Positions 36,018 through 44,408 of a stretch of DNA of 64,000 nucleotides are shown piece after piece (position 1 is the first letter of the stretch; the number at the start of each line of letters is the position of its first letter). This DNA comes from Halomicrobium salinisoli (GTDB lineage: Archaea > Halobacteriota > Halobacteria > Halobacteriales > Haloarculaceae). Under the pieces are notes generated by a model. That model was not told the DNA's origin and ran no database searches. It saw only the letters and a list, made by a program, of their open reading frames with translations. Made by a program: the position numbers and the translations under genes. The DNA lies in NCBI RefSeq assembly GCF_020405185.1, contig NZ_CP084463.1, positions 1,364,001 through 1,428,000 on the forward strand, in the 5' to 3' direction.

Positions 36018-36266
36018 CTAGACGAGGTCCTGCTCGGCCAGTTCGTCCATGACGTCGTCGACGAAGGCGTCGACGTCGTCGTAGGGGAAGTCACCGGAGA
36101 GCTTCGTGTTCAGCTCCATCGCGGTCATCGAGAACTCGCCCGACTCGAACGTCGTCGAGGGGCCGTTCGGCAGCGCCGGCACGAGGTCCATCGGACTGGA
36201 GACGGGATAGTCGGCGTCCTCGAATGCCTCGACGAACTGCTCTCTGAGTTCCGTTCGGTCTACCAT
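36018..36266 (-). CDS. MTH865-like family protein
   Basis: An 82-residue protein of the MTH865 family, an EF-hand-like small fold of unknown function conserved in archaea. The characteristic LPNGPSTTFESGEFSMTAMEL (about 38-58) and the acidic C-terminal helix DDVDAFVDDVMDELAEQ are present. The start at MVDRTELREQF was chosen over a Met six codons upstream. Its stop is six bases from the stop of the YdjM-like gene (convergent). Confidence 0.85.
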   Translation of the reverse strand: MVDRTELREQFVEAFEDADYPVSSPMDLVPALPNGPSTTFESGEFSMTAMELNTKLSGDFPYDDVDAFVDDVMDELAEQDLV

Positions 36267-36373
36267 ACGGGCATGTTCGCCCACAGCCGCAAAAAGTAGT
36301 TCGGAGGGGCCTCGCTAGCGGTCGCCCTCGCGGCTCACGTGTCGCTCCTCACGTCGCTCCCGCTCGCTCAAAC

Positions 36374-36400
36374 GAGATCGCTCACTCCGTTCGCGATCTC
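36374..36400 (-). terminator. Hairpin after the DJ-1/PfpI gene with GAACGGAGTGAG core
   Basis: Minus-strand 3' flank of the PfpI gene: GAGATCG/CGATCTC seven-base stem around GAACGGAGTGAG, starting four bases after the TGA at 36404. This is one member of a hairpin family repeated in the window; position suggests 3'-end formation. No U-run follows. Confidence 0.5.
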
Positions 36401-36403
36401 GCG

Positions 36404-36994
36404 TCAGTCGTCGGCCGCGACCGGCTCGCCGTGGCTGACCTCCGTCCCGAGCAGGTCGAGGAACTCGGCGATCCACTCCGGGTGATCGGGCCACGCCTGC
36501 CCGGTGACGAGGTTGCCGTCCCGCGTGACCTCGTCGACCCACGAGCAGCCAGCGGCCTCGCACTCGGCGCGGACGGCGGGATAGGCCGTCATCTCGTAGC
36601 CGTCGAGGACGTCCGCCGCGGCGAGGATCTGCGGCCCGTGGCACAGCGCCGCGACGGGCTTGTCTTCCTCGAAGAAGTGCCGGACCGCGTCGAGCACCTC
36701 GTCGTAGGTCCGGAGGTACTCCGGCGCCCGGCCGCCGGGGACGACCAGCGCGTCGTAGTCGCTCGGCTCGACCTCGTCCATGGTCGCGTTCAGCTCGAAG
36801 TCGTGACCCCGCTCCTCGACGTAGGTCTGATCGCCCCGGAAGTCGTGGACCGCGGTCTTGACCGCGTCGCCCGCCTCCTTGTCGGGACACACCGCGTCGA
36901 CGTCGTGGCCGACCGCCTGGAGCGCCTGGAAGGGGACCATGATTTCGTAATCTTCGCCGAAGTCGCCGACGATCGTGAGGATGTCTTTGCCCAT
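36404..36994 (-). CDS. DJ-1/PfpI family protein
   Basis: A 196-residue DJ-1/PfpI superfamily member. It begins [25 protein letters not shown], has [13 protein letters not shown], and the nucleophile elbow [16 protein letters not shown] (Cys about residue 106, His next). These proteins include cysteine proteases, glyoxalase III and deglycase-like activities; the Glu/His environment does not settle which. The start at 36994 was preferred over Met three codons upstream because the family begins with K-D-I-L. Confidence 0.85.
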   Translation of the reverse strand: MGKDILTIVGDFGEDYEIMVPFQALQAVGHDVDAVCPDKEAGDAVKTAVHDFRGDQTYVEERGHDFELNATMDEVEPSDYDALVVPGGRAPEYLRTYDEVLDAVRHFFEEDKPVAALCHGPQILAAADVLDGYEMTAYPAVRAECEAAGCSWVDEVTRDGNLVTGQAWPDHPEWIAEFLDLLGTEVSHGEPVAADD

Positions 36995-37055
36995 TGGGAA
37001 CACCGCGCGTAGCGCGCGTCGGGAGCTACGGCGCCTGTCACGATAAAAGAGACGG

Positions 37056-37838
37056 TCAGTTGACGAGTCGGCCGACTTCGGCCAGTGAGTCGAGGACGTG
37101 GTCCGGGGAGACGTCGCTGGCCTCGACGGCCGCCCTGTCGGTGACCCCGGTCAGCACGACGGCCGTCTCCATGCCCGCCCGCTCGCCCATAGCGACGTCG
37201 GTGTCCAGTCGGTCGCCGACGACGAGCACGTCCTCCGCGGGAACGCCGAGCCGCTCGAGTGCCGTCGCCGTCGCCTCCGCCGAGGGCTTGCCCAGCACGC
37301 GGTCCGGCTCCCGCTCCAGCACCCCCGCGACGGCGTTGATCACGGCGCCGGACCCCGGGATGGGCTTGCCCTCGCTCCCGGGGAAAGTCCGGTCCGGGTC
37401 GGTGCCCAGCAGTACGGTCCCGTCACCGTCGGCGACGCGGAGCGCGTCCACGAGGTCGTCGTACCCGAACTCGGGCGTCCACGAGGCCAGCAGGACGTCG
37501 GCCGCCTCCGGCTCGTCGGTCAGTGTCAGGTCCGCCGTCCGGAGCATGTCCGCCAGCGCGTCGGTCCCCACCAGGAATATGTCGTCTCCCGGGTGGCGCT
37601 CGACCAGGTACTCGCGGGTCACGTCGGCCGCCGAGACGGCCTCGCCGTGTCGGACGTCCAGTCCCATCCCCTGGAGTCGTTCGACGTAGTCCTCGCCGTC
37701 GTAGACGGGGTTGTTCGAGAAGAACAAAAGCGACGCGCCCGCCGCCCGCAGCGCGTCGATGCCCTCGCTCGCCCCCGGCAGCGGGTCGTCGCCGTGGTAC
37801 ACCGTCCCGTCGAGATCGACGATCGCGGCCTCGACCAT
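37056..37838 (-). CDS. HAD-superfamily IIA phosphatase (NagD-like)
   Basis: A 260-residue HAD-IIA enzyme. Motif I is [15 protein letters not shown] (Asp9 and Asp11), motif [18 protein letters not shown], motif III Lys in [12 protein letters not shown], and motif [17 protein letters not shown]. The C2A cap domain is in the middle (about 80-175). NagD-like enzymes hydrolyse UMP, p-nitrophenyl phosphate or glycerol phosphate; the substrate here is unknown. A TATAAC box lies 26-31 nt before the ATG, inside the end of the DUF2071 gene, so it likely has its own promoter. Confidence 0.88.
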   Translation of the reverse strand: MVEAAIVDLDGTVYHGDDPLPGASEGIDALRAAGASLLFFSNNPVYDGEDYVERLQGMGLDVRHGEAVSAADVTREYLVERHPGDDIFLVGTDALADMLRTADLTLTDEPEAADVLLASWTPEFGYDDLVDALRVADGDGTVLLGTDPDRTFPGSEGKPIPGSGAVINAVAGVLEREPDRVLGKPSAEATATALERLGVPAEDVLVVGDRLDTDVAMGERAGMETAVVLTGVTDRAAVEASDVSPDHVLDSLAEVGRLVN

Positions 37839-37863
37839 CGGACCCAACTACGGACTGGCCCGG

Positions 37864-37869
37864 GTTATA
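37864..37869 (-). promoter_or_regulatory. BoxA (TATAAC) of the HAD gene
   Basis: Minus-strand GTATAACCCG, 26-31 nt before the ATG at 37838; it overlaps the 3' end of the DUF2071 gene. Confidence 0.4.
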
Positions 37870-38590
37870 CTTCTCCGTCTCGGCGACGCCCCGCAGGCGC
37901 CGAGCGGACCGGTCCCGGCGGGCCGATCCGGATTCGGACGCCCGGGCTGTAGTGATACAGCGGGTCCCCGTCGGTCTCGATCCCCTCCGCCGAGAGGAGG
38001 CCGTCCACCTCGACGGTCGCGTCGACCGGCTGGAGCGGCCACGGCTCGTGGCCCACCGACCCGACGAGCCGCGTCCCGAGCGGGCCCTCAGTGAAGTAGC
38101 GGTACCGCTCCGTCAGAAACGAGTGGAGTGTGTCCGGCTCCGGCGGGTCGGGCTCGCCCTCCGGCGAGAACGTCGCCGTGACGCCGGCGCCCGACCCGTC
38201 GCACCGGCGGGCGAGGACGGTCGTCTTCCCGCCGCTTTCGGACCGGTCGATCCGCGCGCGGTGGTACGGGAGCCTGAACAGCCGCCGGGCCGTCCCGACG
38301 GCCAGCCTGTCGGTCGCGTCGAGCGAGCGGAAGTAGACGCCGCGGTCGCCCGACGGCCCCCGGACGTACGTCCGCAGGTTCACGGCCTCCAGGCCCTCGC
38401 GCACCGGCAGCCCGAACGCGTCGAAGCGGTCCATCCGCAGCGCGACGACGCTGGCCCAGGCCGATCCCGCGAGAGCGTCCGGCGAGAGCCACGGCGGAAC
38501 GACGGCCTCGGCCGCGTCCTCGTCGATCGGCCAGTGGCAGAACAGCACGTCGCTGACCGCGACCGCCAGCGGCTCGACGCCCGAATTCAT
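37865..38590 (-). CDS. DUF2071 (YqjF-like) family protein
   Basis: A 241-residue protein of the DUF2071/acetoacetate-decarboxylase-like beta-barrel group. It starts MNSGVEPLAVAVSDVLFCHWPID, then PPWLSPDALAGSAWASVVALRMDRF, VNLRTYVRGPSGDRGVYF (a family signature, about 82-99) and EGPLGTRLVGSVGHEPWPLQPVD. No catalytic Lys is obvious. The start at 38588-38590 gives the family N-terminus; the frame upstream is unlike it. Function unknown. It is divergent from the macro-domain gene. Confidence 0.83.
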   Translation of the reverse strand: MNSGVEPLAVAVSDVLFCHWPIDEDAAEAVVPPWLSPDALAGSAWASVVALRMDRFDAFGLPVREGLEAVNLRTYVRGPSGDRGVYFRSLDATDRLAVGTARRLFRLPYHRARIDRSESGGKTTVLARRCDGSGAGVTATFSPEGEPDPPEPDTLHSFLTERYRYFTEGPLGTRLVGSVGHEPWPLQPVDATVEVDGLLSAEGIETDGDPLYHYSPGVRIRIGPPGPVRSAPAGRRRDGEV

Positions 38591-38741
38591 ACGGCCAGTT
38601 CGGTCGCCCGTCGTTTCAGTATTCTCCCCGACTCGACTCCCGTCCGGGAGTCTCCGAGAGCGCCGTGACGCGCTCGCCGTCGCCGGGATCAGTTCCGCCC
38701 GCCGGGAAGAGCATTTGAGAGTTCCGTCCGAATCGAAGCGC

Positions 38742-39251
38742 ATGGACTTCGAGGTCGTTCAGGGCGACATCGCCGCACAGTCGGCGGACGTGCTCGTCAA
38801 CGCCGCCGGGACGAGCCTGCAGATGGGGTCGGGGGTCGCCGGCGCGCTCCGCCGCGGCGCGGGCCAGGAGATCAACGACGCGGCCGTCGAGAAGGGGCCC
38901 GTCGACCTCGGCGAGGTGGCGGTGACGGACGCCTACAACCTCGACGCCGACCACGTGATCCACGCCGCCGCGATGCCCCACTACGGCGACGGGAAGGCCA
39001 CGGCCGAGAGCATCCGCGACGCGACCCGCAACGCGCTGGCGCGGGCCGACGAACTCGGAGCGGAGTCGATGGTGATCCCGGCGCTCGGCTGCGGCGTCGC
39101 CGGGTTCGACCTCGCGGAGGGCGCCGAGATCGTCGCCGAGGAGATCCGCGACTACGAGCCCGACTCCCTCGAGGACGTCCGCTTCATCGCCTACAGCGAG
39201 GGCGAGTACCAGACCGTCCAGCGCGTGGCCGACCAGGTCCGGTCGCGGTGA
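38742..39251 (+). CDS. Macro-domain (ADP-ribose-binding) protein
   Basis: A 169-residue stand-alone macro domain. MDFEVVQGDIAAQSADVLVNAAGTSLQMGSGVAGAL carries the ADP-ribose-binding loop elements (GDI, N-A-A, GVAGA), followed by AVTDAYNLDADHVIHAAAM and ALGCGVAGFDLAEG, the phosphate-binding loop. It probably removes or binds ADP-ribose or O-acetyl-ADP-ribose. ATG at 38742 begins the domain. The next small zinc-type gene begins three bases after its stop. Confidence 0.9.
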   Translation: MDFEVVQGDIAAQSADVLVNAAGTSLQMGSGVAGALRRGAGQEINDAAVEKGPVDLGEVAVTDAYNLDADHVIHAAAMPHYGDGKATAESIRDATRNALARADELGAESMVIPALGCGVAGFDLAEGAEIVAEEIRDYEPDSLEDVRFIAYSEGEYQTVQRVADQVRSR

Positions 39252-39253
39252 GC

Positions 39254-39487
39254 ATGGCGGCGTCAGACCCACCCGACGACTGTCCCATCTGCGACAGCGA
39301 CTACGCCTCCGTCTCCGTCCACGAGGAGGGCGTCGCCGTCAACCTGATCGAGAACGAGCGATTCCGGCGCGTCTGCTTCGAACCGGTCGCGGGGTATGGC
39401 GACCAGCCGCTCATCCGCTTCTACCACCACACTCACGAGCAGGCGGGGACCAGCGAGCGCGGGACGCCCGGCGACCGGGTGCCGTGA
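39254..39487 (+). CDS. Small CxxC protein, hypothetical
   Basis: A 77-residue protein with an N-terminal CPICDSDY motif and a later Cys (RRVCFEPV, about residue 41) and two His (YHHTHEQ, about 56-59) that could complete a zinc site. It begins three bases after the macro-domain stop; a GTG at 39248 overlapping that stop is an alternative start. Close spacing suggests co-transcription with the macro-domain gene. No family recognised. Confidence 0.65.
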   Translation: MAASDPPDDCPICDSDYASVSVHEEGVAVNLIENERFRRVCFEPVAGYGDQPLIRFYHHTHEQAGTSERGTPGDRVP

Positions 39488-39502
39488 GGCTCTCGGAGCG
39501 CG

Positions 39503-40291
39503 TCACCGGGAACGTTCGGACGTGTCGGTGTCGTTGCCGACGTACTCCACCTCGACCCTGCCAAATAGCCGACCGATCCAGATTAGGCCGACAACCGGCG
39601 CGACGTACGTGAGTAGTACGTCAGCGAACTGTTCTCCGGAGGACGGTTCCACGTCTCTGGCCTTGTAGACGCGGTAGTACCGTCCGTCACCTGTGAGGAT
39701 CGGGTCCTTCGGGACGTCGACGTCGCGATCGGTGACGGCCGAGCCCGTCCGCGCTGCGGTCAGGACCGGATCGGGAACGCTGTCGGGATCGTCGCGGCCG
39801 TCGATCGACGCGTTGTCGAGCGCGTCCTCTGCCGGAACGGGTTCGAGCGCGAGGTCTATTGAGTAGTCCCCGCCCTCGCGTGCGCTCTCGTTCACGACGT
39901 AGTCGATCTCGTACACCTGATCGCGGACGACGACGTACTCGTAGCCCGCCTCTGGCGGAAAATCGACCATCTCCGGATTCGACGTGGACCATCCCGTAGG
40001 GACGGTGGAACCGTTCGCGAGGTGCCGCTCGAAGGCACAGGTCCTGACTCGCGCCCAGTCGTCGATGCAGGCGATGGACTGGCTCACTGGTGTTCCAGCC
40101 GTGCGGCCCCACGGATCCGCAGTGTCGATAGCCTTCTCGCCCTCGGTCGTCAACTCGACCCGCTCGTATCGATAGGAGGGGTCGCCGAGGTGCAGCAGTG
40201 AGGCCCAGAGCGGGCCCGCGAGCAACGCGATGGCCAGGCAGGCCCTAAGCGCGTCTCTCCGGGCCGGCGTCAGTACCGATTCGGAGGGCAT
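39503..40291 (-). CDS. Membrane-anchored extracellular protein, hypothetical
   Basis: A 262-residue protein with two membrane segments, one near the start (about 13-33, LRACLAIALLAGPLWASLL) and one near the end (about 222-242, VLLTYVAPVVGLIWIG), leaving a 190-residue external or internal domain. That domain has two Cys (IACIDDW and RTCAFER, about 72-90, possibly paired) and sequons (NGS, NES, NAS). No motif is recognised. It converges with the small CxxC gene. Confidence 0.68.
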   Translation of the reverse strand: MPSESVLTPARRDALRACLAIALLAGPLWASLLHLGDPSYRYERVELTTEGEKAIDTADPWGRTAGTPVSQSIACIDDWARVRTCAFERHLANGSTVPTGWSTSNPEMVDFPPEAGYEYVVVRDQVYEIDYVVNESAREGGDYSIDLALEPVPAEDALDNASIDGRDDPDSVPDPVLTAARTGSAVTDRDVDVPKDPILTGDGRYYRVYKARDVEPSSGEQFADVLLTYVAPVVGLIWIGRLFGRVEVEYVGNDTDTSERSR

Positions 40292-40395
40292 CGGATAGTT
40301 TCTTCATATGTAGGGGTAAATTATCTCCGATGCGAACGGGCTACGTCTTCGCTACTCGCGTGTCGCCTCACTCCGTTCGGCTCCCGCTCGCTTTC

Positions 40396-40422
40396 GAGGT
40401 CGTTCGCTTCGCTCACGACCTC
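40396..40422 (-). terminator. Hairpin after the aldo/keto reductase gene
   Basis: Stem GAGGTCGT/ACGACCTC (8 bp) around a GAGCGAAGCGA core read on the minus strand, beginning one base after the reductase stop at 40424. Same loop family as other hairpins in the window. 40292-40395 upstream has CTCACTCCGTTCG and CTCCCGCTCGCTTT tracts of the same low-complexity type, no gene. Confidence 0.5.
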
Positions 40423-40423
40423 G

Positions 40424-41401
40424 CTAGTCGTGCCCCGACACTTCCACGGGCTCGTAGGGCTCCTCCAGCCACTCCACGTCGCTCTCGACGAGGTCGATGT
40501 CCAGCGCCTCGACGGCCTGTTCGAGGTGTTCGACGCTGGTCGTCCCGACGATGGGCGCGTCGACCCAGTCCTTGTGGAACAGCCAGGCGAGTGATATCTG
40601 GGCCATCGTGGCGTCGTACTCGTCGGCCAGCTCCTCGACGCGCTCGTTGACCTCTTTTCCGCCGCCTTCGCGGTACGGGTGTTCGTACATGTGCTCCTCC
40701 GTCTCGCCGCGCGTGGTCGCGTCGATGTCCTCGTGCGGGCGGGTGAGGTAGCCCCGGGCCAGCGGGCTCCACGGGATGACGCCCACGTCCTCCTTCTGGC
40801 AGAAGGGGAGCATCTCCCGTTCCTCCTCGCGGTAGACGAGGTTGTAGTGGTTTTGCATGGTCTCGAAGCGCTCCAGCCCGAGGTCCTCGGCCGTGTGCAG
40901 CGCGTCCGCGAACTGGTGGGTCCACATCGACGAGGCGCCCGCGTGGCGGATGTCCCCGCGGCGGACGGCGTCGTCGAGCGCTCGCAGCGTCGTCTCGACG
41001 GGCGTGTCGTAGTCGTAGCGGTGGATCTGATACAGGTCGATGGTGTCCATCCCCAGCCGGTCCAGCGAGTTCGACAGTTCCTGGTCGATGGCCTTCCGCG
41101 AGAGCCCGCCGGAGTTGGGGTCGTCCTCGCGCATCTCGAAGTAGCCCTTCGTCGCGACGACCTGCTCGTCGCGGTCGTAGTCGCCGAGGACGTTCCCCAG
41201 CACGCGCTCGGACTCGCCCTCGGAGTACATGTTCGCGGTGTCGAAGAAGTTGATCCCGAGGTCGACGGCGCGCTCGATGATCTCGCGGCTCTCCTCCTCG
41301 TCGAGCACCCACTCGCGCCACTCGGGGGTCCCGAAGCTCATACAGCCGAGGCAGATGCGGCTGACCTCCATGCCGGTCGCGCCGAGGGTGGTGTACTCCA
41401 T
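40424..41401 (-). CDS. Aldo/keto reductase
   Basis: A 325-residue NADP-dependent AKR. The start MEYTTLGATGMEVSRICLGCMSFG is standard. The catalytic tetrad is visible: Asp and Tyr in INFFDTANMYSEGESE (about 50-62), Lys in VVATKGYF (about 89), His in YQIHRYDYD (about 130). IPWSPLARGYL and GTTSVEHLEQAVEAL at the cofactor pocket fit the family. It resembles the bacterial YajO/YdhF-type group; substrate is unknown. A GAGCGAAGCGA hairpin follows. Confidence 0.9.
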   Translation of the reverse strand: MEYTTLGATGMEVSRICLGCMSFGTPEWREWVLDEEESREIIERAVDLGINFFDTANMYSEGESERVLGNVLGDYDRDEQVVATKGYFEMREDDPNSGGLSRKAIDQELSNSLDRLGMDTIDLYQIHRYDYDTPVETTLRALDDAVRRGDIRHAGASSMWTHQFADALHTAEDLGLERFETMQNHYNLVYREEEREMLPFCQKEDVGVIPWSPLARGYLTRPHEDIDATTRGETEEHMYEHPYREGGGKEVNERVEELADEYDATMAQISLAWLFHKDWVDAPIVGTTSVEHLEQAVEALDIDLVESDVEWLEEPYEPVEVSGHD

Positions 41402-41470
41402 ACGATGCCGGGCGGTCGGCAGCGGCAAAAAGGTCCGCCGACGTGTCCACGCGGCGACAGTCGAGGCGGG

Positions 41471-42538
41471 CTACAGGCCCTCGGGCTCGACCCGCTCGAC
41501 GTAGCGGCGGGCCAGCGCGTACAGCGCGGCCGCGGCGACGGCGTAGCCGGCGACGTGGGCGTAGGTGAGCGCGGTCGGACTGTCGACGGCGAGCTTCGCG
41601 GCGGTCGTGGCCGGGTGCTCCGGGAGCAACACGGCGGCGCCGAACACGACCAGCGTCCCCACCGAGTAGAGCAACTGGGCGGGCCGCCGCCGGCCCGTCC
41701 GGAGGCCGAGGACGACGCCGATGACCACCGTCAGCGTCGCGACCGCGGTGACGAACGCGAGCAGCACGAGCGGGTGGGCGACGTCGATGCCGTTGAACCG
41801 CAGCAGCAGGATCCACAGTGCGGCCTGTGCGGGCGCGAGCAGGACCATCGCCAGCGACTTGCCGTCGACGACGTCGACGAGCGACACCGGCGCGGCCCGC
41901 AGCAGCTCCAGGGTCCCGCGTTCGATCTCCTCGGTCACCGCGTCGACGGCGACAGAGCCGCTGATGAACGGCGGGAGGAACAGTAGCAGGGGGAGGAGAA
42001 CGGTGTATGTGAACCCGAAGTACGGGCTGCCGTCGCCCGCCGGCGGTAGCGGGACCGGCGAGGTCCCGAGGTGGTCGACGCGCTCGAACCGCTCCTGGCG
42101 CTCCAGGGTCTGGAGCACCTGGCGGACCTGGACGACCACGAGCGTCGTGCGGAGGCCGCCGTCCGGTGCCGTCGCTCGCACCCGTAGTATTCTCCCCTCA
42201 CCGTCCGGCGCGTCGGCGTAGGACCCCGACAGTATCGCGTGGACGCGACCCGACCGGAAGGCCGTCCGCGCCGCGTCGGCGTCCTCGACCGGGACGGCCT
42301 CGACGGAGCCGTGTTCCCCCGCGGCCGCGATGAGTTCGTCCTGGGCCTCGCCGGTGACGGCCATCTCGACGCCGCCGGACTCCACCGACGAGGGGTCGTA
42401 CATAGAGGTCAGACCGACCACCAGGAACGAGGAGAACGCCGCCACGAACAGCTGGATCAGCAGCGCGAGGACGATGGTCTTCTCGCGGCGCAGGCCGGCG
42501 AGGTCCCGCCGCGCGATGGCGAGGCGCGGATCAGCCAA
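41471..42538 (-). CDS. ABC-2 type transporter permease
   Basis: A 355-residue ABC-2 permease with one N-terminal helix (about 22-42), a large external loop (about 45-170), and five helices in the C-terminal half, with the typical EEIERGTLELLRAAPVSLVDVVDGK segment (about 208-232) between the first two. The gene overlaps the preceding permease-protease gene by eight bases and forms a single transcript with it and the ATPase. The substrate is unknown; the gene order ATPase, permease, permease fits an exporter such as NatAB-type or a drug/lipid exporter. Confidence 0.87.
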   Translation of the reverse strand: MADPRLAIARRDLAGLRREKTIVLALLIQLFVAAFSSFLVVGLTSMYDPSSVESGGVEMAVTGEAQDELIAAAGEHGSVEAVPVEDADAARTAFRSGRVHAILSGSYADAPDGEGRILRVRATAPDGGLRTTLVVVQVRQVLQTLERQERFERVDHLGTSPVPLPPAGDGSPYFGFTYTVLLPLLLFLPPFISGSVAVDAVTEEIERGTLELLRAAPVSLVDVVDGKSLAMVLLAPAQAALWILLLRFNGIDVAHPLVLLAFVTAVATLTVVIGVVLGLRTGRRRPAQLLYSVGTLVVFGAAVLLPEHPATTAAKLAVDSPTALTYAHVAGYAVAAAALYALARRYVERVEPEGL

Positions 42539-44408
42539 GGGTGACCACCACCGTGTAGTTGTAGGCGAAGTGAATCGCCATCGCCGCCCCGAGCGCGGCG
42601 GCGTAGGCGCGGCGGTCCCGACGCGCGCCCAGCGCCGAGACGGCGGCCGTCACGACGTGGAGCGCCAGCGGCGCCAGCAGGAGCCCGGCCGTCGCGAGCG
42701 GGTCCAGCCCGGACGGGACCAGGCCGGTCGCCAGCGCCGCGCGGCCGGCCGTGATCTCCTGGAGGCCGACCAGTTGCGCGACCGCGACGAACTTCTCGGC
42801 GACGAAAAAGCCCAGGCCGGACAGCGCGCCCACGACCAGGGCGGTCCGGAGCGACCGGTCGTACCGTCCGCTCTCGAAGCCCGCGTACAGGTGGAGGCTC
42901 TTGGCGACCTCTTCGATCACTACAACGGCGGCCAGCAACAGCGGGACGACGATCTCGATCCCGATCACCGGGAGGACGATTCCGCGCTCGACCAGCGGGA
43001 AGAGGACGGCGACGGCGACCAGTTCGGCGACGAAGACGAACGGCAGCAGGATCACCGAGAGCTTCGCCGCGCTCCACTTCGAGGCGATCCGGCCCGACAG
43101 CGCGTCGAGCACCTTCAGCGGGATGGGCCGCTGGGTGAACATGTCCTCCTCGCGGTAGAGGCCGGCGCCCAGCCCGAACAGCGCGATCGCGGTCAGCGTC
43201 GGCGGCGCGGTCGAGAACGCCATCCCGCCCAGGCCGACCGCCTGGCCCTGGAGGTCCCGGACGACGACGGTCAGCGGCGAGATCAGCGCGATTGGCGTCA
43301 CGTCCGTGAAGATGGCCGGCACGAACGCGTAACTGGTCAGCGCGACGGTGACCGTCACCGTGACGAAGGTCAGCTCCTTGAACGAGCGAGCGAACATGGC
43401 GCCGCAGAACGTCGCCGCGAGGAAGAGCAGCGCCAGCGGGGCCATCGCCAGCACGGCGACGTGGCTCCCGCCCGCGGCGAGCCCGCTCGCCCGCAACGCC
43501 AGCGTGATGGCGGTCACGACGCCCATCGCGCCGGCGAAGTACGGCAGCGTCTTCCCCGCCACGATGTCGGTCCGCGTCACCGGGGCCACCAGCAGCAGTT
43601 CGCCGCGGCGGTTCAGCCGCTCGGAGAGCACGGAGCTCCCGTAGGCCTGGATGACGAAGTTCAGCGGCACGACGAACAGGAACGCGAGCACCAGCGACTC
43701 GAAGGGGAACGGCGGCGAGATGTCCCCCGGCGTCCCCGACGTGTCGCCGCCGGTGAGGCCGGCCCCGAAGTCGCCGAGGCCGCCGCCGGCGTCGCCGCTC
43801 CCGCCGCCGCTGCCGGCGGCCGTTCCGCTCCCGCCGTCGCTGCCGCCGGATTCGCCGCCGTCGCCACCGTCGTCGCCGCCACCGCCGGCGGTGTTTCCGT
43901 CGTCGCTCCCGCCGTCGCCGGACCCACCGCTTCCCGGGCTGAGCGCAACGCCGTCCTGCTTCTCGTAGACCAGCGTCACCGAGACGGGGTACGCCGCCGT
44001 CCGATTGCCCGACTCGGCCTCCGCCGCCATCCGGCGTTCGTTGTACCCCTGAACGCTCTCGCGGAAGGCCGTCAGCGCGGCGTGCTGCTTGTCCGTGACG
44101 GGCCGGCTCGCGAGGCCCCCGCCGCGGAAGAGCAGGTCCTGCTCGCCGCGCCGGACCGCTGCCGGGTCGGGCTCCTGGACGACGAACGACGGGTCCTCCG
44201 TCGCGGGACCGTAGTAGGGGCTGTCCTCGGCGACGCCCACGCGGTAGATGCCGCTGTCCATCCCGGCGCCGCCGGCGGCGGCCACCGCGCCGACGAGGGC
44301 CATCGCCAGGACGGCGACCACGGTGACGGCGACGGTCCGGCGGTCGACGCCGCCGGCGTTCTTGGTCACCTCCCACTTCGCGATCCGCAGGAGCTTCCGC
44401 AGGGTCAT
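42531..44408 (-). CDS. ABC-2 permease fused to a PrsW-like intramembrane protease domain
   Basis: A 625-residue two-part protein. Residues 1-440 form an ABC-2 permease: N-terminal helix (25-45), a large loop with a Gly/Asp/Ser-rich disordered stretch (about 158-230), then six helices including RRGELLLVAPVTRTDIVAGK. Residues about 450-625 form a separate membrane domain with glutamic-protease-like motifs of the PrsW family: EEVAK (Glu499, Glu500, Lys503), FFVAEK (Glu538), His584 and HFAYN (His613, Asn617). The neighbours are its ATPase (overlap 4 bp) and a second permease (overlap 8 bp). The coupling suggests processing of an exported peptide or signal protein; substrate unknown. Confidence 0.85.
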   Translation of the reverse strand: MTLRKLLRIAKWEVTKNAGGVDRRTVAVTVVAVLAMALVGAVAAAGGAGMDSGIYRVGVAEDSPYYGPATEDPSFVVQEPDPAAVRRGEQDLLFRGGGLASRPVTDKQHAALTAFRESVQGYNERRMAAEAESGNRTAAYPVSVTLVYEKQDGVALSPGSGGSGDGGSDDGNTAGGGGDDGGDGGESGGSDGGSGTAAGSGGGSGDAGGGLGDFGAGLTGGDTSGTPGDISPPFPFESLVLAFLFVVPLNFVIQAYGSSVLSERLNRRGELLLVAPVTRTDIVAGKTLPYFAGAMGVVTAITLALRASGLAAGGSHVAVLAMAPLALLFLAATFCGAMFARSFKELTFVTVTVTVALTSYAFVPAIFTDVTPIALISPLTVVVRDLQGQAVGLGGMAFSTAPPTLTAIALFGLGAGLYREEDMFTQRPIPLKVLDALSGRIASKWSAAKLSVILLPFVFVAELVAVAVLFPLVERGIVLPVIGIEIVVPLLLAAVVVIEEVAKSLHLYAGFESGRYDRSLRTALVVGALSGLGFFVAEKFVAVAQLVGLQEITAGRAALATGLVPSGLDPLATAGLLLAPLALHVVTAAVSALGARRDRRAYAAALGAAMAIHFAYNYTVVVTLG

